This document shows, in pieces, positions 18,460-26,237 of a DNA stretch of 64,000 nt. Source of the stretch: Bog-159 sp963785255 (GTDB lineage: Bacteria; Acidobacteriota; Terriglobia; Bryobacterales; Bryobacteraceae); NCBI GenBank assembly GCA_963785255.1, contig CAWAUR010000008.1, forward strand, positions 186,001 through 250,000, given 5' to 3'. Numbering within the stretch: the stretch's first letter is position 1; every line of letters begins with the position of its first letter. Both the position numbers and the translations under genes were made by a program. Under the pieces are notes generated by a model. It had not been told where the DNA came from. It saw only the letters and a list, made by a program, of their open reading frames with translations, and made no database searches.

Positions 18460-21270
18460 TTAGTGCGCGTCGCGGATGGAGACCACGTCGTTGAGGGAGT
18501 GTCCGCGCAGGATGGCCAGCCGGCCATCGCGCCGCACCGCGAAACTGAAGATTTCGTCGGTAGTGAAATGGGTCAACTGGGTGGGTGCGCCGCCGGCGAC
18601 CGGCTGACGCCAAAGATTGCCGACGCCGTGCGCGGATTTCTGGAAGATCAGGCTGCGTCCGTCGGGCGCCCATTGAACGACCTGCAAGGGAATATCGAAG
18701 ACGCGCTGGGGCTGGCCGCCGGCGAACGGCCCAATGGCGATGCCGTCGGGAGGGGTGCCAGGATTGTCCCTCAAGTAGGCGAGCGAATTGCCGTCGGGAG
18801 ACACTTGGGGCATGGAACTGGCGTGATCCACGAGCGGCGCGGCGGCTTCGCCATCGATGGAAACGCGCCAAACTTCGGGCTTGCCGCCGATGGCGGGGGA
18901 CCATACGGGGAAGGAGCCGTAGACGACGGAACGGCTATCGGGGGAAGCGGACGGGTGGACATCGAGGGCGCCATGGGTGAGCTGCCGGGGGTGGCTGCCA
19001 TCGGCGTCGACACGCCAGATTTTCCCGCCGGAGGAATAGAGCACGTAACGGCCATCCGGGGTGGCGGCGACTTCGTCTTTGAAACCGGGAGAGCTGGTCA
19101 ACTCACGGGCAGACGCGCCGTCGAGGCCGGCGCGCCAGATGGTGCGGGCACCGCCATGGGAGGCGGTGTAAAGGATGTCTCCCTGGGCGCTCCAGGCCAC
19201 GTTTCCCGCGCCGCGGATATCGGGGGGCGAGGCGGGAGCGGCGCGATCCGGATCGGACAGAGAAGCGACCCAAATGCGCGTGGGCTTTTGGGCATCCACG
19301 GCCACGATGGTACGGGCATCGCGGGTGCAAGCCACGGACAGGTAATTTCCAAGGTCGTTGGTCACGCGCCGGGTCTCGCCGCTGGGATCATCGACGCGCC
19401 AGATTTGGTAGCCGTCCTCATACTCATCGCTGGCGCTCACGATGAGGCCGCGTCCATCGGCGGGCCAGGAGATGGCGCCATAGGACTCCCAGGCTTTGGA
19501 CGTCAACACGCGTTGACGTCCGCTGGCGGCATCAATGGTGACGATGCGGAATGCTTCGGGCGTATAGAAGGAAGCGTCGCCGCCAAAGCAGGCGATGGAG
19601 CGGCTGTCCGGGGACCAGGCGATGCCGTGCGGCGCGAAGTAGGCGGGGCGGCGGCGCACGGCAACGGTACGCGCGGCGGTTCCATCGAGAGCGGCCACGG
19701 TGACGGTAGCCTGGCCGCGTACGGGGTCGATGCGCAGGGAGGCGAACTGTTTACCATCCGGGGCCAGCGCGACTTCGTTCCCGGCGCCGGGATAGACCGG
19801 CCGCGCGCCGCCGCCGAGGATGGGCAAACGATAGAGGGTGGCGGGCGAGTCGGCATCGGGGCGCAAATAATAAAGAAAATCTCCATCGGACGAAAACCGC
19901 AGGGAACGGTAGGGGGCCGGTTCCGGACCCAGCATGCGCAATTCGGAGTTGGCGGCGGGCTGCGCCAGCCAGATGCCTCCCTGGGTCTCGCCGTTCACCG
20001 TGTATGCGACGAACCTTCCATCCGCTGAGACAGCGGCGCCGGCAACATCGCCGCGGGTGGTCAGGCGGGTCATCTTCATGGAATTGAAGTCGGCCGCGGG
20101 CGGATTGCGGCGCAGAAAATAGAGGACCGCGACGCCGCAGGACAGCATTAGCAGGAGCGCCACCAGTGCGATCCGGGCGCGGGAAAGGGAAAGAGCGTGC
20201 GGGCGGCTAGGGTCGCGGGCGTTCAGGTAGGCGCGGAGGGCATCGGAGAATTCCACCACGGAGCGATAGCGTTCGGTGGGATTGTGGCGCAGCGCGGTTT
20301 CGACGATACGGTCCAGCCCGGGCGGCATTGGCTGGCCTGCCAGGGCCACAGGCGGCTGAGGGTCCGAGATCAGGCGGTCCAACTCAATCGGAGTGCTCGG
20401 CCCGCGCGCGACGGGACGGTTTCCCGTAATGAGTTGGTAAAGCACGGTACCGAGGGAGTAGATATCGGTCGCTTGGGTCAGGGGCTCGCCGCGCATCTGT
20501 TCGGGGCTGGCGTAGGCGGGCGTCATGAAGCGGCCGGTCTGATGAGTAGGCGAGCCGCTTTCCGCGGATTCCGGTTCCCAAAGTTTGGCGATTCCGAAAT
20601 CCAACAGCTTCGGCGTGCCGTTTGCCGAGACCAGAATGTTGGCGGGTTTCAGGTCGCGATGAATGACACGGTTCAGGTGCGCATATTCGACCGCGGCGCA
20701 CACCTTCAGAAACAACTGCAACCGGCCGTCAATGGTGAGTTGGTGCGCCGCGCAATATAGATCGATGGGGGAGCCGTCGATAAACTCCATTACCAGGTAT
20801 GGCCAACCTTCGGGCGTGGTGCCGCCATCGAGCAGGCGGGCGATGTAGGGATGATTCAGATCGGCCAGGATCTGACGCTCGGTGCGGAAGCGGCGAAACA
20901 TGGCGGGATCGTGGCCGAGCCCCGTGCGCATGAGTTTAATGGCGACCTGCTGGGTGTACTCATTGTCCGCGCGTTCCGCCAAATAGACCGCACCCATGCC
21001 GCCCTCGGAGAGCAAGCGCACCAAGCGGAAGGGACCGATGCGCCGGCCTTCCGCGGAAACCTGACGCATGGCATCGTGCAAAGGCTGGCGGAAGTCGGAA
21101 AGGGTAGCGTCGGTGTGACGCAACAGGTCTTCGAGTTCGAGCCTTAGTGCTTCGTCACCGGCGCAGGCGTGCTCCAGGAAGGCGGCGCGAGCGGTGGCGG
21201 TGCGTTCGAGAGCCTCATTGAACAGCGCCTCCAGGCGTTTCCAGCGATCGGCGGCGGGTTGCGGTGTCAA
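18460..21270 (-). CDS. Membrane Ser/Thr protein kinase with C-terminal PD40/TolB-like propeller
   Basis: The protein has 936 residues; the start is TTG at 21270. The kinase domain (about residues 70-340) has the Gly loop (LLSEGGMGAVYLAE), VAIKLM lysine, catalytic HRDLKPANI, DFG in LLDFGIAKL, and APE-like ASPEQMRG. A single membrane helix at about 365-385 (IALVALLLMLSCGVAVLYF) precedes an extracytoplasmic WD40-like propeller with many SPDGR/SPDSR motifs. An N-terminal 60-residue stretch resembles the one at the start of the kinase at 34257-37079. The ECF sigma gene lies 13 bases upstream, so the two are probably one transcript. Confidence 0.92.
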   Translation of the reverse strand: MTPQPAADRWKRLEALFNEALERTATARAAFLEHACAGDEALRLELEDLLRHTDATLSDFRQPLHDAMRQVSAEGRRIGPFRLVRLLSEGGMGAVYLAERADNEYTQQVAIKLMRTGLGHDPAMFRRFRTERQILADLNHPYIARLLDGGTTPEGWPYLVMEFIDGSPIDLYCAAHQLTIDGRLQLFLKVCAAVEYAHLNRVIHRDLKPANILVSANGTPKLLDFGIAKLWEPESAESGSPTHQTGRFMTPAYASPEQMRGEPLTQATDIYSLGTVLYQLITGNRPVARGPSTPIELDRLISDPQPPVALAGQPMPPGLDRIVETALRHNPTERYRSVVEFSDALRAYLNARDPSRPHALSLSRARIALVALLLMLSCGVAVLYFLRRNPPAADFNSMKMTRLTTRGDVAGAAVSADGRFVAYTVNGETQGGIWLAQPAANSELRMLGPEPAPYRSLRFSSDGDFLYYLRPDADSPATLYRLPILGGGARPVYPGAGNEVALAPDGKQFASLRIDPVRGQATVTVAALDGTAARTVAVRRRPAYFAPHGIAWSPDSRSIACFGGDASFYTPEAFRIVTIDAASGRQRVLTSKAWESYGAISWPADGRGLIVSASDEYEDGYQIWRVDDPSGETRRVTNDLGNYLSVACTRDARTIVAVDAQKPTRIWVASLSDPDRAAPASPPDIRGAGNVAWSAQGDILYTASHGGARTIWRAGLDGASARELTSSPGFKDEVAATPDGRYVLYSSGGKIWRVDADGSHPRQLTHGALDVHPSASPDSRSVVYGSFPVWSPAIGGKPEVWRVSIDGEAAAPLVDHASSMPQVSPDGNSLAYLRDNPGTPPDGIAIGPFAGGQPQRVFDIPLQVVQWAPDGRSLIFQKSAHGVGNLWRQPVAGGAPTQLTHFTTDEIFSFAVRRDGRLAILRGHSLNDVVSIRDAH

Positions 21271-21283
21271 AAGCGCGCCTCGA

Positions 21284-21832
21284 TCACGTCAGTTCGCGGT
21301 GCAGCCACGCTTTCGCCAGCCGCAGTTCCCGGTCCACGGTCGCTTTGGAGATGCCCAGCACCTCGCCGACTTCGTCATAAGTCATGCCGCCGAAGAACAA
21401 GAGTTCCACGATCTCGCTCTTGCGGGGATCGCGCTCGGCCAGGCGGCTCAGGGCGTCATCCAACTCCAGCAAAGCCCGCGGCTGCGATGCGCCGACGAGC
21501 ACGGCGGTATCCAGGGTTACAGGCGCGCTTCCGCCCCGTTTGAGGCGGCTTTGGTCGCGTGCATGATCAATCAAGATGCGGCGCATAACGCGGGCCGAAA
21601 CGGCGTAAAAGTGCACACGATTGTTCCAATCCACATCCACGTTCATCAGCCGGAGATAGGCTTCGTGCACCAGGACAGTGGCGGATAGCGTATTGGGGTT
21701 TTCGGAACGCAGGCAGCGGCCGGCAATGGTGCGCAGCGATTCGTAGACGATCGGGACCAGTTGATCCAGAGCGAGTGAGTCACCGGCGCGCCAGTCCTTC
21801 AGCAGGCGCGTCACATTTTCCCCTGCATGCAT
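21284..21832 (-). CDS. ECF-type RNA polymerase sigma factor
   Basis: The protein has 182 residues. Region 2 (QLVPIVYESLRTIAGRCLR, then VHEAYLRLMNV) and region 4 (LFFGGMTYDEVGEVLGISK followed by TVDRELRLAKAWLHREL) are clear. It matches the acidobacterial ECF subgroup found beside protein kinases. No anti-sigma factor is visible; control probably runs through the downstream kinase. Its sequence is clearly paralogous to the sigma factor at 37081-37638. Confidence 0.93.
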   Translation of the reverse strand: MHAGENVTRLLKDWRAGDSLALDQLVPIVYESLRTIAGRCLRSENPNTLSATVLVHEAYLRLMNVDVDWNNRVHFYAVSARVMRRILIDHARDQSRLKRGGSAPVTLDTAVLVGASQPRALLELDDALSRLAERDPRKSEIVELLFFGGMTYDEVGEVLGISKATVDRELRLAKAWLHRELT

Positions 21833-21963
21833 GGGAGTCTTCCTGTATCATAGCCGATCCTGCGGAAAACGGTCCGGATGCAGTCTGGTTTAACCTATCG
21901 TGGGAGCGTATCGAAAGCCATGGTTAACGGCCGCCGCGGGGCACGGCGCCATCGCTAATAGAA

Positions 21964-22053
21964 TGGCGGAGAGACAGGGATTCGAACCCTGGATAGAGTT
22001 TCCCCTATACACGCTTTCCAAGCGTGCGCCTTCAACCACTCGGCCATCTCTCC
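21964..22053 (-). tRNA. tRNA-Ser (GGA), CCA encoded
   Basis: Read on the minus strand the gene begins GGAGAGATGGCCGAGTGG and ends in TCTCTCC-G-CCA. The acceptor arms pair over 7 bp. The anticodon stem CACGC/GCGTG encloses TTGGAAA, giving anticodon GGA. A long variable arm (TATAGGGGAAACTCTA region) and the T-loop GGTTCGAATCC are typical of class II tRNA-Ser. A 23-nt partial copy of its 3' end is at 17120-17142. Confidence 0.97.
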
Positions 22054-22135
22054 GTCGGGGGTCGGTTGGGTCTCTAATCAGGATAGCATGCGAGGCGGGA
22101 CAGGCCGAACGGGGTGCTTAACAGTCTCAGGGAAA

Positions 22136-22213
22136 CCACTCCCTGACGGTCGCGGCTCAGTAGAGCCGTGTCGATTTCGCCCGATCTGCAGAGCCGCGAC
22201 CGTGAGGAAGCGG
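22136..22213. repeat. Family B hairpin, two arms
   Basis: Left arm 22136-22158 (CCACTCCCTGACGG...CGGCTC) and right arm 22191-22213 (GAGCCGCGACCGTGAGGAAG plus CGG) form an imperfect 23-bp inverted repeat around a 32-nt centre. It occupies the gap between the tRNA and the aldehyde dehydrogenase gene. Confidence 0.85.
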
Positions 22214-22257
22214 TCTCCTTGGCCCGGAATCCCCCAAACTGTTACGCACCCGCCGAA

Positions 22258-22279
22258 GGACAGGCCGGGAGGCCTATCC
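22258..22279. repeat. Family A palindrome, copy 4
   Basis: GGACAGGCC, GGGA, GGCCTATCC, with one mismatch in the stem. It lies two bases beyond the stop codon of the minus-strand aldehyde dehydrogenase gene. Confidence 0.85.
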
Positions 22280-22281
22280 CA

Positions 22282-23829
22282 CTAGAAGAATCCCATGGCC
22301 TTCGTGCCGTAGCTCACCAGCAGATTCTTGGTTTGCTGATAATGCTCCAGCATCTGCTTGTGAGTCTCACGGCCGAAGCCGGACTCCTTGTAACCTCCGA
22401 ACGCGGCCCCCGCGGGATAGACGTGATAGCAGTTCGTCCAGCAGCGGCCGGCCTTGATGGCGCGGCCCACGCGGTAGCAGTTGTTGATGTTGCGCGACCA
22501 GACGCCCGCGCCTAAGCCATAGACCGTATCGTTGCCGATGGCGATGGCGTCATCGAGAGTCTTGAATTTCGTCACCGAAACCACCGGGCCGAAAATCTCC
22601 TCCTGGAAGATGCGCATCTTGTTATGGCCGGTGAAAACGGTGGGCTGCAGGAAGTAGCCATGGGCGAGATCGCCGGGCAGTTCCGCGCGCGCGCCGCCAG
22701 TGACGCAGGTGGCGCCTTCTTCCTTGCCGGTGCGCACATAGTCGAGGATCTTGTGCATCTGATCGGCGGAGACCTGCGGACCCATCATGGTGGCGGGGTC
22801 CAACGGGTTGCCGACCTTGATCTTGCGCACGCGCGCGACGGCCATTTCGAGGAACTTATCGTAAATGGATTCCTGGATCAGGACGCGCGACGGGCAGGTG
22901 CAGACTTCGCCTTTATTGAAGCAATAGAGAGCGAATCCTTCGAGCGCTTTGTCGAGGAAATCGTCGTTGTGATCCATCACGTCGGCGAAGAAGATGTTGG
23001 GCGATTTGCCGCCTAATTCGAGAGTCTGCGGAATGATGGGCTCGGAAGCGTATTGCATGATGAGGCGGCCCGTGACGGTTTCGCCGGTGAACGCGATCTT
23101 GGCGATGCGCTTATTAGAAGCCAGCGCCTTGCCGATTTCGCCGCCGGGTCCGGTGATCACGTTGAGCACGCCGGGCGGCAGGATATCGTGGGTCAACTCG
23201 GCGAAGATGGCCAGGCTGAGCGGCGTATTGGAAGCCGGCTTGATGACCACGCAATTGCCGGCGCCGATGGCAGGCGCCAGTTTCCAGGCGGCCATCAGCA
23301 GCGGGAAATTCCAGGGAATGATCTGGCCGACCACGCCCATGGGCTCCTTGAAATGATAGGCGATGGTGTCCTCGTCCACCTCGCTGACGGCGCCTTCCTC
23401 GGCGCGGATGCAGGCGGCGAAATAGCGGAAATGATCGATGGCCAGCGGCACATCGGCGTTGCGCGTTTCGCGAATGGGCTTGCCGTTGTCGAGGGTTTCG
23501 GCGAGGGCCAGCAGCTCCAGGTTGTCCTCCATGCGCTCGGCGACACGCAGAAGGATGGCGGCGCGCTCGGCGGGGGACGTGCGGGCCCAGTGGTCCTTGG
23601 CGGCATGCGCGGCGTCGAGGGCTCTCTCCACGTCGTCGGGCGTGGATTTGGCGAATTCGCAGAGCGGCGTGGTGTCGATGGGGCTATGGCTGGTGAAGTA
23701 CCGGCCATGCAGAGGCGGGGTCCAGCGGCCGCCGATGTAGTTGCCGTAACGGGACGGCACTCCGGCTTGATGGAGGCTGTCCAAAGCGTGTTGGACAGTC
23801 GTTTCTTTGGCAAGATCGATTTGAGCCAT
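22282..23829 (-). CDS. NAD(P)-dependent aldehyde dehydrogenase
   Basis: The protein has 515 residues. The cofactor-binding PWNFPLLMAAWKLAPA and FTGETVTGRLI, general-base Glu in TLELGGKSPNIFF, and catalytic Cys in FNKGEVCTCPSRVL mark an ALDH superfamily enzyme that oxidises aldehydes to acids. The length, the QTKNLLVSYGTKAMGFF ending and the GEVCTCPSR active site resemble the acetaldehyde dehydrogenase ExaC/AldB group. It is monocistronic; the substrate cannot be read from the sequence. Confidence 0.93.
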   Translation of the reverse strand: MAQIDLAKETTVQHALDSLHQAGVPSRYGNYIGGRWTPPLHGRYFTSHSPIDTTPLCEFAKSTPDDVERALDAAHAAKDHWARTSPAERAAILLRVAERMEDNLELLALAETLDNGKPIRETRNADVPLAIDHFRYFAACIRAEEGAVSEVDEDTIAYHFKEPMGVVGQIIPWNFPLLMAAWKLAPAIGAGNCVVIKPASNTPLSLAIFAELTHDILPPGVLNVITGPGGEIGKALASNKRIAKIAFTGETVTGRLIMQYASEPIIPQTLELGGKSPNIFFADVMDHNDDFLDKALEGFALYCFNKGEVCTCPSRVLIQESIYDKFLEMAVARVRKIKVGNPLDPATMMGPQVSADQMHKILDYVRTGKEEGATCVTGGARAELPGDLAHGYFLQPTVFTGHNKMRIFQEEIFGPVVSVTKFKTLDDAIAIGNDTVYGLGAGVWSRNINNCYRVGRAIKAGRCWTNCYHVYPAGAAFGGYKESGFGRETHKQMLEHYQQTKNLLVSYGTKAMGFF

Positions 23830-24000
23830 TGATTACTCCTTTTGTGTTTTCGTGCGATGGAGCGCGAAATCGTTATTCAGAGCTTATTGTCCTTCTTGGC
23901 ATGGGGTGTGTCAACGGACACTCATGAGGGGGGTGATCAGCCTGGTCACTCCGCCCAGCGGCGCCGGCTTTGGCACACATCGTGACGGGGCTGAAGTAGA

Positions 24001-24855
24001 TCAGTCGAAAATCACCGTTTTGCCCGCATAGTGCAGAATCCTGCGCTCCAGATACCAGCGCACGGCGCGCGATAACACTACTCGCTCCAGATCGCGCCCC
24101 TTCTGAATCAGATCCCGTACCTGGTCGCGGTGCGTAATGCGCACTACATCCTGCTCGATGATGGGACCGTCGTCCAGTATCTCCGTCACAAAATGGCTGG
24201 TGGCGCCGATCAGTTTCACGCCGCGCTGATACGCCGCGTGATACGGCCGCGCGCCGCTGAAGGCCGGCAGAAACGAATGATGCACGTTGATAATCCGCTG
24301 CGGATAGCGCGCCACGAATTCGGGCGAGAGCACCTGCATGTAACGCGCGAGTACGATCAACTCCACGTGGTGTTCGGCAAGCAGCGCGAGCTGCCGCGCT
24401 TCCGCTTCGGCGCGATTGCCGGCCTCCGCCGGAATGTGGTGAAACGGGACTCCGTAGAATCCGGCGAGCGATTGTGCATCCGGATGGTTGCCGATCACCA
24501 GCGGAATGTCGCAGGCCAATTCCCCGATCGCATGCCGGTAAAGCAGGTCCAGCAGGCAATGTTGCGCGCGCGAAACAAAAATGGCTATCGCCGGACGCGC
24601 CGCGGAATAAGCCAGCTCCCATTGCATCTCGAATCCGGCTGCCAGCGGCTGGAATTCGCGGCGGAATGCGGCAGCGTCGAGCGCGAAGCCTTCCAGGTCC
24701 CACTCGATGCGCATGAAGAACAGCCCCAGGTCGTTATCCTGATGCTCGTCGGCATGCAGGATATTGGCGCCCTGCGCATAAAGAAAACTGGAGATCCCGG
24801 CTACGATGCCGCGGCGGTCGGGACAGTGGATCAGAAGTATGGCAGAGCGGGAAAT
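24001..24855 (-). CDS. purU: Formyltetrahydrofolate deformylase, start codon non-canonical
   Basis: This enzyme hydrolyses 10-formyl-THF to formate and THF. The catalytic domain has INVHHSFLPAFSGARPYH and ILDDGPIIEQDV. An ACT domain precedes it: AILLIHCPDRRGIVAGIS and NILHADEHQDN are encoded upstream of the first ATG (24714), so translation must begin earlier. The frame is open to a stop at 24895-24897 but contains no ATG, GTG or TTG in that stretch. The best candidate is ATT at 24853-24855, with AAGGCGAG about 7 bases upstream, giving 284 residues, a normal PurU length. The preceding PIN-toxin gene ends 13 bases before it, overlapping the ribosome-binding site. Alternatively the gene lost its 5' end when the toxin pair arrived. 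Confidence 0.85.
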   Translation of the reverse strand: MSRSAILLIHCPDRRGIVAGISSFLYAQGANILHADEHQDNDLGLFFMRIEWDLEGFALDAAAFRREFQPLAAGFEMQWELAYSAARPAIAIFVSRAQHCLLDLLYRHAIGELACDIPLVIGNHPDAQSLAGFYGVPFHHIPAEAGNRAEAEARQLALLAEHHVELIVLARYMQVLSPEFVARYPQRIINVHHSFLPAFSGARPYHAAYQRGVKLIGATSHFVTEILDDGPIIEQDVVRITHRDQVRDLIQKGRDLERVVLSRAVRWYLERRILHYAGKTVIFD

Positions 24856-24868
24856 CGTGTGGCTCGCC

Positions 24869-25282
24869 TTAAGCGCGGAGAGGATTTCGCGCCGTCACAT
24901 GCCCATAGCGTTGGCCGTCGGATAGGTCTTCGGTCCAGAGGACGCGGCATCCCAGTTCCGCGGCGCTATTGAGAATCATCGCGTCCCACCAGGAGACACC
25001 ATGCCGGCGCTGAAGGCGCGCCGCTCTCAGTAAATCGGCGTGCGCCGGCCGATGGATGATCCAGCCGCCGAGATCCACCAGGACTTCTTCGGCCTCCTGG
25101 CTCGTCATTCCCAGCTTCTTCGTAGCCGTAACATAGAACTCGGACAGCACTTGAATGCTGAGCGCTCCGTTGCCTTCTTCCGTGAGGCGCCGGAGAAGCC
25201 TTACGGATTGTTGGTGCTTTCGACCGGCGCTGCGATCGTGCGCATAGACGAACACATTGGTGTCCACGAACTCAACGCTCAT
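24869..25282 (-). CDS. PIN-domain toxin (VapC-like)
   Basis: The protein has 137 residues. The acidic metal-binding residues of PIN ribonucleases are visible: D in FVDTNVFVYAHD, E in QVLSEFY, D in SWWDAMIL and D in TEDLSDGQ. VapC-type toxins cleave RNA. The gene overlaps the antitoxin gene by 11 bases and ends just before purU on the same strand. Confidence 0.9.
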   Translation of the reverse strand: MSVEFVDTNVFVYAHDRSAGRKHQQSVRLLRRLTEEGNGALSIQVLSEFYVTATKKLGMTSQEAEEVLVDLGGWIIHRPAHADLLRAARLQRRHGVSWWDAMILNSAAELGCRVLWTEDLSDGQRYGHVTARNPLRA

Positions 25283-25523
25283 GAAGTTCGTCCCGCGTCC
25301 ACCGGATCACACCGCCAGTGCCTCGATCCGGAGCGCTCTCGATCCGCGCCAGGAAACGCCGCGCGGCGCGGTCCGCGTCAAAATCCTGTTCGATCATTCT
25401 GCGAATGGATTCGACAACCAGGCTGGTCATTGACTGATTGCGCGTAGCCGCGTAAATGCGAAACCGCCGCAGCAGGGGTTCCGGAAGGCTGAGCGTGACA
25501 TTCCTGTGTTTGGCAACCTTCAC
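25272..25523 (-). CDS. Ribbon-helix-helix antitoxin of the PIN toxin
   Basis: The protein has 83 residues from the GTG at 25523. The N-terminal strand and helices (NVTLSLPEPLLRRFRIYAATRNQSMTS broken into RHH order) match RHH DNA-binding antitoxins; the C-terminal tail (IRWTRDELHER) would wrap the toxin. The frame runs further upstream into the intron remnant, but that part is not antitoxin-like. The next 200 bases upstream on this strand are intron-derived, so the promoter is short or replaced. Confidence 0.8.
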   Translation of the reverse strand: MKVAKHRNVTLSLPEPLLRRFRIYAATRNQSMTSLVVESIRRMIEQDFDADRAARRFLARIESAPDRGTGGVIRWTRDELHER

Positions 25524-25564
25524 ATGTTTTAGTGTATCACGGAAATACGTGATTGGTGCAAGTC

Positions 25565-26094
25565 CGGCAGGCTCGCCGCTGTTGGCCAACATCTACCTGA
25601 CTAAATTGGATCGGATCTGGGCGGCGCGATGTAGCCAGCTTGGAGTGCTGTTCCGATACGCCGATGACCTGGTGGCGATGTGCCGCTCGGCATCGGCAGC
25701 GAGGGAAGCGCTTCGGCGGACCGGACTGGTGATGAGCCGGCTGGGCCTGACGCTGCATCCGGTGAAGACGGGGTTGGTGGACTTGAGGCGTGGGAAAGAG
25801 GGCTTCGTATTCCTGGGATGCACGATACGTAAGAGGCGGAGCATTCCGCGGAATCCCCGTTGGTATTTCATGCAGCGGTGGCCCAGTCCGAAGGCGACGA
25901 AGAAACTTCGCGATCGCGTGCGAGAGTTGACCAGCAAGCGGCAAAGCGGGAAGGAAGTGAAGCAGATCATCGCGAAGCTGACGCCCGTGCTTCGCGGCTG
26001 GGGGAACTATTTCCGGACGGGGAATGCCGACCGGGAGTTCAACAAGATGGGCTCCATTTACCGGCGCTCAGTTCCACGGTATGGGACTGCATAA
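25565..26094 (+). pseudogene. Group II intron reverse transcriptase/maturase, C-terminal remnant
   Basis: From GSPLLANIYLTKLDRIW the translation follows the palm of group II intron RTs, with the catalytic FRYADDLVAMC motif and the LHPVKTGLVDLRRGKEGFVFLG segment. The thumb/maturase X domain follows (LTPVLRGWGNYFRTGNADREFNKM). The N-terminal fingers and the first half of the palm are missing, and the end is shorter than usual, without an HNH endonuclease. Domain V of the intron RNA follows 55 bases later. Confidence 0.85.
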
Positions 26095-26148
26095 GTTGAT
26101 GGGCACGGTGAAATACCCGGCGCAAGCCACACCTAGAAGATCATCGTT

Positions 26149-26181
26149 AAGCCGTGTGCCGGAAAACGGCACGCACGGTTT
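26149..26181 (+). ncRNA. Group II intron domain V
   Basis: The sequence AGCCGTGTGCCGGAAAAC then GGCACGCACGGTT folds as the catalytic domain V hairpin: a lower stem (CCGTG with CACGG), a two-base CG bulge on the 3' side, an upper stem GCCG/CGGC and a GAAA-type loop. The short stretch after it (to about 26210) is the likely domain VI and 3' end; the exact boundary is not determined. Confidence 0.8.
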
Positions 26182-26237
26182 GAAAGGGGAATTTCGAAAC
26201 GGGCTGGCTTAGGTCAGGACCGCGCTAAAATCTACCA

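Noticed and set aside
18463..20028. 521-codon plus-strand frame opposite the kinase propeller
   Set aside because: Gly/Asp-rich antisense of SPDGR-type repeats; no start signal or domain.
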